64,000 bases of DNA from Rachycentron canadum (Eukaryota; Chordata; Actinopteri; Carangiformes; Rachycentridae). This document shows, piece after piece, positions 50,013 through 60,740 of the stretch. The notes below the pieces were generated by a model that had not been told where the DNA came from, did no database searches, and saw only the letters and a list, made by a program, of their open reading frames with translations. The DNA is taken from assembly GCA_038496675.1 (NCBI GenBank), contig CM076671.1, forward strand, positions 5,979,706 through 6,043,705. The letters run 5' to 3'. Position 1 is the first letter of the stretch, and each line of letters starts with the position of its first letter. The position numbers were made by a program, and so were the translations under genes.

Positions 50013-52894
50013 ACACTCAACATATCATAAGGGATTTTCCTTTGTCACACTCGTCTCTCAGCTTCTCTGCCTGGTTGTTGGTGCCTTTTTAGTGCCCTGC
50101 TCTCATTTTTCTGCCTGTGTCGACCTGAACATCACCACCTCGGAGATGCCATTTACTTTCATTTTTGGTCCAAAAAAGAAGAACTAAAACATACATGCAT
50201 GTGCTATTAAGAAGGAGCCATTTCATTGGCTGACTGCCTCTTGTTCATTTCATCATGGGTTTGGAGAAATTCAGCTGAAGGACATCACAGCTTTATCTTC
50301 ACGCTAATGTGGCCACAGGATGAAAATCTAATCAGCAAGCGTCTCAAGTAATATGATGTACAAGAGCTTTTCTCTGCATTTGGCACAAAAAAAGCTTCAT
50401 CATTATAAAGTTAATACACTGCCTGAGTAAGAGTAAAAACACTATAATATTGTAACAGTATGATTTAAATGGAGGTAATTTCTAATATGTATGGGACATT
50501 CACTTACACGTATAATGCATTTGGACTTGAAACAGCAATTAAAACATTGAAATCTACCTTTCAAACTATTACAGGTGGTTCCCTGTTTTTTATTTATTGA
50601 TGCATTTCTGCGTCTGCAGGACACATATTTGAAAGGATGTACCAGCAGGGTCAGTTTTATTTGCTACAGCCATTAAAATACAAAAGGCCTAACCAAAAAC
50701 CACTTATTGACAGCCCAGCAGAGGCACATTCATTTTAAAAATATGAACTGTGCATAGACCCACATGAATCTTTTGTTGTTTCATTTTGGAAACGTGTGCT
50801 GAAATTTCAGCAAGGGACGTCTCAAGGCAATTTGCCCTTCAGCAGAAACATGCTCCTACGCCTAAATACACAGAGAACAATAAACACCAAAGTGCAAAAT
50901 ATGACTTGTAGCATCAAAGCTGCAAAATCCCTTGATGTACAGTGAATCTTTTGGGATTAGTATAGATTTAATGAGAGGACTCACTAAGGAGGAAAAGCTT
51001 TTACCTGGTTTCACCTCATCATTGGGTACATGTCCCAACTATCTGGTTCACTTGGTGTGTACGTTCCTGATTCCATCAGGAGATATAGAAAAAGGGAAGA
51101 GAACGTGGGTGTGATCCTGCTCCATGGGCTTTAAGACGATCAGTATCAGTCTACCACCAGGCCAGTATAAACACACTTTAGCTGAGGGCTACTCATTTCC
51201 TGGGTTCACAGGGTTACGCTGCTTCTTATTTTGTTGTATTTTCAGTTCCTGTTAATCATTCAACACTCGTACGTTACCTTGCCTGAGAAATATAAACCCT
51301 CCATCCATCAATGCCTTTGACTCACAGTTCTGCTCCCGTATCTTTGCCATTAAAACACAAAATAATTTGCATTTGCAATCTACAACTACTTATACGAAAT
51401 GAACTGTCTTTGAATGAGTGAGGAATAAGAGAAGTTGGGATAAAACTTTTTTCATTTAATCAAATATTAGATATGAATCACTCTAATTCCTTAGACTGAT
51501 GTGATAAGAGGTGTGTTCATTTAATTCCTTCATTATATCCCAGTTATTTCTATATTTAAAGGCCTGTTTTTGTGTCCATCAATGGCCTCAATGCTGTTTT
51601 ACAATATTGGATTTTTTTTTATTATTAATTATTATTTATTTTTAAATTCAGCATCAAATCACCTCCAAATAGCCACAACGGACATTTACCAACTCCAAGG
51701 GAGCTTTTCAGGGCATGAGATTATGAATGTAAAATAGTATCTCACTGTGATACTCACTATACCTAATAAGCCCAATGTTGCAAATGGCCAAAGGGGGCTT
51801 CCCTATGTTGATTGGTGGATGTTAAAGTTCCTGCACAGTGGAGCCAATTTCATGTCCCATTAGCTTTATGCAAACCCAGATTGGACTTGTGCTCAGATGT
51901 GGAGGGTTTCCTCAAGGTCCCTCTGCTTGCTCTTTCCACTTTTGACTTGAGTGGCCAATGCCAGCTCGACGTAACCACAAATGCATTTTTAGAGCCAATA
52001 TCTCAATACAGCTTGTCATTAAAAAGTTGATACTCTGGGGGACTGGCAGAGGCGAGAAGGAGCTAGAAGTTATTAACCACCCAGTGAGCTCTCGTGTTTC
52101 ACTTTTGGCAAATAGAGGGAAGGAAATACAATAAGTGAATCAAAGGTGATGCCAGAGATATTGTCAGGCGTGTTGACTTTGTAATAAATACAAGAATACT
52201 GTACGTGTGGCATCTGAAAGTCAGTTTCAAGTGTCGTAAACCTCCAACAACCGCTTGAAAAATTCAAGACAGAGACTGAGTTAGTGGTGCTTCCTCTTGC
52301 AATTTGCTGGGTAACATTACTGACAGCACTGTCTTTGAAATAAAAACAATGCAATATTTCTGCTTCTCACACACAGAAAAGAATGATTTTATCCAGATGT
52401 TTCTCAGGAGCTTTGTCCGCCTGCTGCCCTCGCTGCTGGTTGCCAGGACTTAGACACCATGCTGCAGGCGGCAGTGAGTTGAACAGATAGATGCTTCAGT
52501 CGTGCTTTCTGCACACACATCAGGCACTGATATCGCACATCTAATGTGAATTCCCGGCAACAACAACAGAGGCAAAATGGTGAAAGGATTTCCTGTAAAC
52601 GACTGACTCTGCTTGAGTTTGCTTGAGGGATGGATGACTTCTCTCTACCTCAGCTACACACTGTGACTTTGGTGGGGAAGATTTTTTTCCAGTTGTTTGA
52701 ATATTTCTAACAATGGCGTGAAGCTGTATTGTGTGATAACTAATTCGGGTTCAAATCAAAGGTCATCTGGATGTGAATCCCCCTAAATAGCTGAGGGAAC
52801 TGAAGTGATGGGCTCTGACTTCACTGTTATCTGTCTTTGTGTGTTTTAACCTCTACATGACTCAATGCCCCCACACGCACATGCATATGCATAT

Positions 52895-52926
<32 letters not shown>

Positions 52927-55900
52927 CCTCATGTGCATATACTGTATGCTCGCACCTACAGTGCCTCAGACGTTACATTTAAAACAATGTCTGGGACACA
53001 AAGCAAACACAAATGCTACTGGGTCTTGACAAGCCTCTTTGATTATGTAGCAAGAGCCAGCAGCTGCGTGCACCTCATGGTGGGCTGTGGAGATATCAGA
53101 GTGTGTGTGCAGATGTTTATTTGTAATCTGTGAGCTTCTAAGTGACACCAAAGCACAGCAGGGGTGACTTGTTCTTTCCACGGCTGACGTTAATTAAGCA
53201 CAGGCCCATCGACGGCAGACCATAAAGGCTGACTTCAATCCCTGCTTTTCACAGAGATAAATTAGGTTGCCTGCGGTATAAAACACTTCCCTGGGATGTT
53301 TGTTTACAGTCTTATCTAAATCTTTACATTTACATTCCTATTTTCCTCAAGTATATTTTATCATAGTTGTCATCTAGGATCTTACAGTGAGTGAAGAAGT
53401 GAAAGTCCTGATCAAGGCCATAAGGACAAAGCTGCTGATGGACACACACGTCACACGAATCGGCTTGTTTGCCTGTTACATGTATCTTTGTTATTTCCAC
53501 ATTGACAAAATCAGGTGTGCTGAGAACCAACATTTGGTTTGTTGTGAATGCAACGCAGACTTCTGCAAAATCACACTTAATTAAAAGTCAGACGTCTGAG
53601 CCTGCTGCTCGCGACATGCTCCAACATGTCAATAACACAAACTGTCTTTTCTCCTTCAAACATTTGCCTCTGTATCCCTGTAATAATGCGTGTTTTTACG
53701 AGCATGACAAAAACACTTATGATTGCGTAATAAAATGCAATGAAGCGCAAAACATGAAAGCAGTAATTAAAGTAGGGCATCTAATCAGGGAGGGCTGACC
53801 AAAGTAGTAACAAACCATCTATTCTAATGAATTTATTCTGCCTTTAATGTCATTTTCTCCAGCACAAAATTCCAAAATGAAATGTTTAATGTTTATATGC
53901 TCATCATGCCATGACAGGAGCTCATTTCCACTCATTATACTTCAAAAAACTATAAAAATGAACAACCTAGGAGCAACTTGGGTGAGGTTAGCGCCGGCAG
54001 TGTGCTCATTTTTCTTCTTGGAGATATGATTGTTGGGGTTGTAAAATAACAAACTTGGAATAACTGCATTTGTCATCTAAAAGAAACTAATAACCATAAT
54101 TTGCACACTTTACAGTGCCTCTTTGTTCCTTTTTGAACTTTATGTGTAAGGAAAACAAAAACTTTTCTGTGACATATTTATAGAAACAGCGTCTCAGCTT
54201 CAGGCTTTGTCATAAGTAATGCAGACTTTGTGTTTTATTGGTGACACCAGTTTCCCACTTGTCAGCCACAGCATCCAACATCATAATTAAGCCTGGGAAA
54301 GTCTTAGGTTCCTGCAAATGTAAGTCTCAGGTCAGCCAGAGTCATGTTTTCCATGTATTTAAACTTTGAAATGCAATAACATATTTAAACAAGCTTGGCT
54401 AAATGTGATTACGCTGTTGTAGAGCAGACAGTAATATTGTCTACAGCAGGCACTTCTTCCCATCTTGATCTCTGATGATGTGATCCATCATTACCCACGC
54501 GAAACATGGCGTAATGTAAAACCAGGGAAAAGCTGACGTTACTTCTCGGCTGGTTAACTTCCTGCATGGCTGCTGGAAGCATTTTGTAGCACCCATCCGC
54601 ACTGAAATGAGACGCCATGACTGTCAAAAAATCACTTGAAAAATAAATAAAACTGAAATTTCTCCTCTGACCAGATAATTCAGAGAGGAAACAGCTTGCT
54701 AAGGGGGTGCAGACTCAGACTTGAGGCAGTTTTTGTTGAGTTAACAGCACTTGCGTTTAAAATACTGCTTTCCTTCCATACATGTTTTTGCAGAGAGTGG
54801 GATCAAGCAGCGCCTTTAAACTAAAAAACGTCAACTCAGAGAAGGGCTTTCTCTCCAGTGTTCGAAATGTTTTCGTCCAATGACCATGGGACGTCGGACC
54901 TTAAACTATTTTGTGATTCACTTTTATATTTCCTGCCGTTAGTAATCAGCGTACGGTGATGCTCCGAGTCAAATCTGTCACTGAGCCTCTAATCTAAACC
55001 TCAGAGTCTGAGAAAGCCGCAAACTGTTGACTGATGTCAGCACCAACCTGTCCTGTATCACCTGAACATTACAGCACCTTCTGTGTTTAAGTCACTGAAC
55101 CTCTGTAAGACACTGTCCCCTGGGTGCTTGCTGGGAGGTAAGTGAGGAGTCAGACAGGTGCAGAAATCTATTCCTGGATTACTGACTGACAGGATCGGAC
55201 TGGATTTGCCATCATGACTATCAGCAGCAGTGATATAAAAAAAAACCAACCTTGAGACTATGCAGAAAAACCCCCAAAAACTATAGACATAATAAGAGAC
55301 AAAATAACATTTATAGAGTTTAATTTTTATCGAGTTGTCATTGCTTGAAAATGTGTATTCAAATTTTTTTCCTAGTAAAAAATGTGCACTATGATACTAT
55401 TTCTCAGAAGATCATGCCCATGTGGCTACTTGAAAGGTTAAACAGCAGTGACGGAGTCACAGATCACTGCTCTTCTAACCTGCCAGTCTTTTTCCCTCTG
55501 TCCACTGTGGCCATTGACATCACAGCGCACAGTAAAGAGCTTACACTCAACGATGAAAAATTGGAGCTGAGGATTGACTTCTGATGTCACCGGGGCCACT
55601 GTGAACACAGCAGAGTCTTTCAACTTTTCCTGAGGCTACCTGGAAGCCCAGTGTGTCCTGGCTGATCTCGGCACAATTGGACAGATTCTTAATAGAAAGA
55701 CCCTCACATCCCTCATTGTCCGCGGGTGAACCGGTCCTGTTCTGGCTTTAGGTTAACGCTGCAGTGATGAGAGGGCACTGGGCCGCTCCCTGCGAAGCTT
55801 CAGCTCCACATCGAGGCGAGGAAAAGGGCCAGTGAAGACTGCGGGATAATAGAAACCTGTGTGTCTGAGCTGCAGCACCTGCAGCACACAAACACCCTGT

Positions 55901-58080
55901 GACCTGTCACCTAATGCTGTGAAGCACACTCCTATTGATATCACTATGTGTGCTGCTGCGCTGGGTTTGCAGGTCCTCAGTACCCTCAGACTCACACTAC
56001 CAACATCCCGCACACTCAGTGGGAGTATCTGAGCTGTGTATTATCACTTCAGCTCAGTGCTATGACTCATTGTGTAGCAGACCATTTCATTACTTCATTC
56101 TCCCCACACGAGCTCCAAGAAAAAACAGCCGAGCTCTTGTTTTTGCTCATTGTTCCTTTCAGCTGAGAAAAGAGATGTGAGGACGTGGAGGCACTGGCAC
56201 AACTGGTACTCTCATAGCTTATTGGTTCTCCTGATAATAAATGTGCTAAAGCTCAGTCTGACATTAATTTGTGTTAAATATAAATATATTGTCACACTCT
56301 TGCATCTGCAGAAGGAGCACCTGGAGAAAAAGCACCTACTACTGAGCATGTCCACTCTGGTCTGACTGTCGGTTTGACTCGACCTGTTTGTCATTGACCA
56401 CCCGACTTGGTGGACATCGCACCAATTACACACATGAAAGATATCCAGTGGACCTCCGCAAGGGCTGGGACAACAAACATTTAACAGGAAGCCTGAGTTT
56501 CAAACTTGCAGTACAGAGTTTTGTATATAATCTTGCGTATCTTTGCTTCAGCTGAGTATCAATTTAATTGAATTGATACAGTGTTTTAGTGCCAAAATAA
56601 GACACACTGTAGTTTTGGTACGAAATAAAACACAAAACTTGCCTAAACCTTTATTTTGGCGGTGCCCTGGTGGTCGACCACAATCTGAGGACCTTTGTTA
56701 GATGCTGTCTGCCTGTCATCTCCACAGTTGCTGTCACAAAGGCACAAAAATGCAACAATACCAACACAATCTCTATTTGTTTGTGTGTTGCCGTGCAGCT
56801 TTGTTGCTGAGCTGCAGGGGAAGAATCATAAGGAATAAGAATGATGAAAGAAACTGATAATAGCAGTTGGATTGTTAAAGAAATATAGAGCTACTATCTT
56901 TGCATCTCCTCTCTGCATGTCTGTGACACTGCTTTGTGTTTGTGATGTGACTGGACTAAGTTATCAAACCTAATAGAGCCATAAAGAAGTTGTCATAGTA
57001 ACGTACAGACTGTAAATGCCCGTGTGAGTTGCTGCTACAGTGCCGGCGCAAACATAAAGCAGATTCGGCTGCTGTCTGGTCAGGCCGTCATTCAGCCCTC
57101 CAGCACTGTGAGCTTAGTGACTCAGCAAAAGTCAACCCAATGCCCCCCCCTTCCTCTCCCCTCCTCCTCCTCTCTTTCTCTGTGCCCTCTCTCTGCAGCC
57201 CAGACACTGAGCTGGCACTCTGACAGTTTTGAAACAGAAATGGCACTGCTGAGGCGAACGGCTCTGTGGGAGCCATCTCACAAAACTTTACCTCATCGCT
57301 GGGGCTAAATCTGAAAAATCAATCGTACTGTGAATTTCATGGGGTGGAGGTGGGGGCGGCTTTTAAAGCATACGTTTGCTCATTCAAGACATCCGAGCAA
57401 TGATCACTGACTTACGAGGTCACACAGGCTATTTACTATTTACTACTTTCTATTTACTTGCACACGTTGTATGATCACAGAGGTGGACACACAGTTGTTG
57501 TTATACATGCAAGTCATAAATGACACAAAATCGCATGCAAAAGAAGATGAAATCACCACACAAGACATGTACAGCATTGATGTTGGTGAATAAGACAGAA
57601 TCAAAGACATACTGTGGTTGAAAAGGTGGTTGGGTGGCTGTTGTAGGTGTACCTATGGTAAATATAAAGAGAAGTCTCCTTTTCTTATTCACAAAAAGAG
57701 GAATTGGCTTTACAAGAAGAGACATGAAGGGTTTAACTGCTCTAGTCATAAATATTTAAAAGGTCAGACTTAACTAAATGTCTGGGAGGACAAAGAAAGA
57801 AAAACCTCAATGAGTCTAAATTTGTGATTTCTAAATCAACGTGATTATAGTGATTATATAACTTTTGGAACTAATTTCTAGACATCTGTGTGTAAATTTG
57901 TTATACAGCAAAAAAACCAAAACATTGTTGCAAGATTGATCCACAAGCATCAAGATACACCCACAGCAGATGCTCCCCAGCAAGCATGAATGACTGGGTG
58001 ATTGACAAATACTGATACTTGTGCCTTAAAATTAAAGTAAGAAGTCAAGTTTCTGTTAAAAAAAAAAAAAAACTACAAAA
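50013..58080 (-). other. ncam2: ncam2 intron(s); expected penultimate exon not found
   Basis: About 8 kb of non-coding sequence between the two recognised exons. In NCAM2 of other vertebrates an exon of about 117 bases, phase 2 at both ends, encodes an acidic segment between the AAYL and KLPLKEE parts. I searched the minus strand by eye for its donor-flanked, NETTPLTE-type coding and did not find it. It may be present but diverged, or lost. A (CA)n run lies at 52895-52924 and a C-rich run at 57141-57175. Confidence 0.5.
52895..52924. repeat. (AC)n microsatellite
   Basis: About fifteen AC units preceded by CATGCATATGCATATGC. Confidence 0.9.
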
Positions 58081-58086
58081 ACTTAC

Positions 58087-58294
58087 AGGTAGGCGGCCTT
58101 GCCCTCCTCCATTTCTTTGCCTTTGCCGCTGGTTGCTGTTTTCTTGCTGCACAGTGTGCGTGTGATGCACATCAGCAGGCCGCAGTGACGCAGGAAGAAG
58201 CAGCTGATGTCCACCAGCACGAGGAGCAGCAGCAGCGCTCCCAGGCCGAGTCCCACCACCGCCCCCAGCCCCAGGCCGCTGAACAGGGATTCTG
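58087..58294 (-). CDS. ncam2: ncam2 transmembrane and juxtamembrane exon
   Basis: The minus strand encodes a short extracellular stub (ESLFS), a Gly- and Leu-rich membrane span (about residues 6-34 of the exon, GLGLGAVVGLGLGALLLLLV onward) and DISCFFLRHCGLLMCITR. It continues with TLCSKKTATSGKGKEMEEG and KAAY. The CGLLMC cytoplasmic hinge with its neighbouring Cys residues (palmitoylation sites in the NCAM family) and the EEGKAAYL ending identify NCAM2 rather than NCAM1, which has AAFS. It anchors the neural adhesion receptor in the membrane. The exon is 208 bases with phase 1 entry and phase 2 exit, and a perfect GTAAGT donor (58086-58081). The acceptor is a tandem TAGCAG. Upstream Ig and FN3 exons lie outside the window. 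Confidence 0.94.
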
Positions 58295-58303
58295 CTAAGG
58301 CAG

Positions 58304-58308
<5 letters not shown>

Positions 58309-58347
<39 letters not shown>
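58309..58347 (-). repeat. (UG)n tract upstream of the transmembrane exon
   Basis: Nineteen and a half AC units on the plus strand, read as UG in the ncam2 transcript. The tract ends about 14 nt before the first acceptor, separated by TTTTCACTGCCT. Confidence 0.95.
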
Positions 58348-58348
<1 letters not shown>

Positions 58349-59713
58349 CACGAAGAAAACACTGTTAGCAATTTTGATTCACGCCCTTGTTGACACGCGC
58401 ACAAAGGTCGGCATCAGGTGGAAGAGCGGCAGCAGTGGAGCCGAAGGATTCATCAGCTCGGTGAAGGATGTGTCCTCAGGTCTTCTGCCTGCTCAGATGA
58501 GGCCTGACCTCAGAATGAAGGTCAGCCTCCTCGATACGCCCCCAAAGCATCCATACATGGAGGATGGAACAGCACACTAAAGTAAGACTTGCTCCAGAAA
58601 ACTTTTACTGTGGTTACTTTCAGAACATCTCCAAGGTCAATGAATTCCTCCGGAGCCACCTGGATAGTTTCCAACACATAGATAAGTCCTAATCCACAAT
58701 ACCTCAACTCTGAGCAATCCTCAGTGGAGAATCTCAATTATTAGTGTGAATCTACCAAATCTACTCTGAAATAAATCAATTTTAGTCTTACAACGTTTTT
58801 TCAATATACAGCAAATAGAATAAAATTTTTAAAGACTTAAATATATGAGATCTTTAGGGCTCAAAAACAAGTGGAAGAGGCTTTAGATGGTGATTTATTT
58901 GTAATTTCAAAAGATTTGCAGCTTCCTCTGTTTAAGATTTAAAGAATACAGCACTGTGAAAATCTTATGGGCCTGAAAGTACAGAACTAAACCTGTGCTT
59001 GCTCTCAGATCCTGCGTTACCTCCTCCATCGTGTGTAACCTGTCAACATCTCTGGTTCCACAGGTGCAGAAGTTGGTGTTAACTTTTCAGTGATGTTGTA
59101 TCACACGTGTCAGCGCAACCACACCGATGCTTCAGCCTCTCATTCCGTAGCTCGCGGCACTAAATGGATTCACATGGGAAGCAAAGCGAGTATTTTCAGC
59201 TAAAAGTTGAAAAATGTTCTCTGAGAGCAGCCGGCACACTGCGCTCAACAACAAATCAAACGCAGTTCAGCCGGGAACAAGCAGCATGGTCGGTTTTCAA
59301 TTGAGAATAATTGAGATAATGAGAAAATGAAGGTATTGCAGCAAAAAGAGGCTCCCAGGGGGCTCAGCTGAATAGAGACGTGCCCTTAAGTGACCCATGG
59401 GTCAAATTAATTGAATATCCACTGTAGGATCAGTGTTGACAGCTGGAGGTCGGACTTTGCTGTGAATCATCAGTGATGAAAGAGCATTTTCCCATATGGG
59501 TGTTCAGTAGCCTGTCAGTGAAAAGGGCAGACTAGACTATAACCTGAAGGTGCAAGCCCTGGGAGACGGCCGGGTGGATATGGCATCTCCAAATTGAGCA
59601 AGGAGTGAATCCTGCCAGAGCTTTCTCTCGCCTGTTTCCTCCTTCCTGTGAGGCACAACATGCAGAAAATGTGAGCTGGATGCAGCACGTCTTCAGTCAT
59701 TCCCACCTCGATG
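58348..59713 (-). other. ncam2: ncam2 intron, no further exon seen
   Basis: No fibronectin-III or GPI-anchor exon was recognised on the minus strand. The plus strand at 58374-58580 is open for 68 codons but matches nothing. Confidence 0.45.
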
Positions 59714-60358
59714 TACAGTACAAAAGTCTTTTGTACTTTCTTTACATCACCCATAGATTTGTTGTTTTATCAACATCATAATGATCTCTAGCTCTATCAA
59801 AATACAACCAGAAAATACAGGAAATGCATAGCATTATTAAAAAACTAGCAGGAACCTGGCTCTTAAACCCAAATGGAATGGAGCCCTAATTAATGTCATT
59901 GCTAACACCGGTATTTGTCCAATTTCATGTCAAAATGATGCTGTGAAAAAGGTCCATTACACCAGGTTTGTGCAAGACATGCTTTACAGACACATGTTGT
60001 TTGAGTTTAACTCATTGGAAGCTGCTAATATGTATCAGACCAACTTACAGTCACATCATTCCAGTTAAAATGTCAAAGATCACAGAGCTTGACAGACATG
60101 AAATCATAACTTTGCACCAGCAAGGCCACTCTCAAAGGGAAAGCCAGGTTCCTCTTTTTGCTCAAGTATGAGGGGAGGTCACACTGAATACTTGAGCCTA
60201 TAGAAGCTTTTTTTCTGTTTTTTTTATGCTGCTACACATTTCCTATATTTTCTGGTTGTACTCTAATAAAGAAACTGAGAAATAATTAAAAATGGTCATT
60301 ATAGCATTGATAAAACAATAAATCTAAGATTGGCGTTAGACTTTTACACAGCACTGTA
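59714..60358 (+). mobile_element. Internally deleted Tc1-like element
   Basis: The left end TACAGTACAAAAGTC (59714) and the right end, read backward from 60358 as TACAGTGCTGTGTAAAAGTC, begin inverted repeats of about 120 bases. These share GATTTGTTGTTTTATCAA-type, ATAATGA, TACAACCAGAAAATA and AGGAAATG phrases. TA dinucleotides flank both ends. The 645-bp length is well short of a full element. Between the repeats lie the usual leader (CACCAGGTTTGTGCAAGACA at about 59962) and a transposase start, then a deletion. It sits in an ncam2 intron. Confidence 0.85.
60070..60171 (+). pseudogene. Tc1-like transposase N-terminal fragment
   Basis: MSKITELDRHEIITLHQQGH followed by SQRES is the first helix region of a fish Tc1 transposase DNA-binding domain. 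The frame ends after 33 codons, where an internal deletion joins it to the right inverted repeat. No catalytic domain remains. Confidence 0.8.
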
Positions 60359-60702
60359 CATCTTTGATGAAGGTAGATTTGGGCAAATTTTACATTAAAT
60401 TACAAAGCACAAGCCCAGTAATAACGTACCCCAGATAAATTAGGTCACTGATCTCCAACTCTTTTGATTGCAGTCATAACCTTGGTCTCCTTTGAAAGGT
60501 AACTGACAGTCAACATGTCAGAATGAAGATAATGATACTGAACCACTTCCCAATACGGGGGAGCAAGTTGACTACCAAGGCCAAAGTGACTCATGGGTAT
60601 TTAAAAAGCTTAATTTTAAATGCAATCCACAATTAATTCAGGATTTGAAATCACCAAGCAGAGCAAGTGTGTAAAATAAGATGTGAAGAATGTTTTTTTA
60701 CG

Positions 60703-60740
<38 letters not shown>

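Noticed and set aside
55062..55145. SINE-like phrase around GTAAGACACTGTCCCC
   Set aside because: Only a loose resemblance to the SINE phrase seen at 3430-3460; too diverged to call.
56690..56780. Possible penultimate ncam2 exon (CATCTCCACAG resembling reverse-complemented VEM-type coding)
   Set aside because: Frame and neighbours do not give the expected acidic segment, and no matching donor is present.
58045..58404. 119-codon minus-strand frame over the ncam2 transmembrane exon
   Set aside because: It is an out-of-frame shadow; the adjacent frame gives the NCAM2 membrane span, hinge and AAYL ending.
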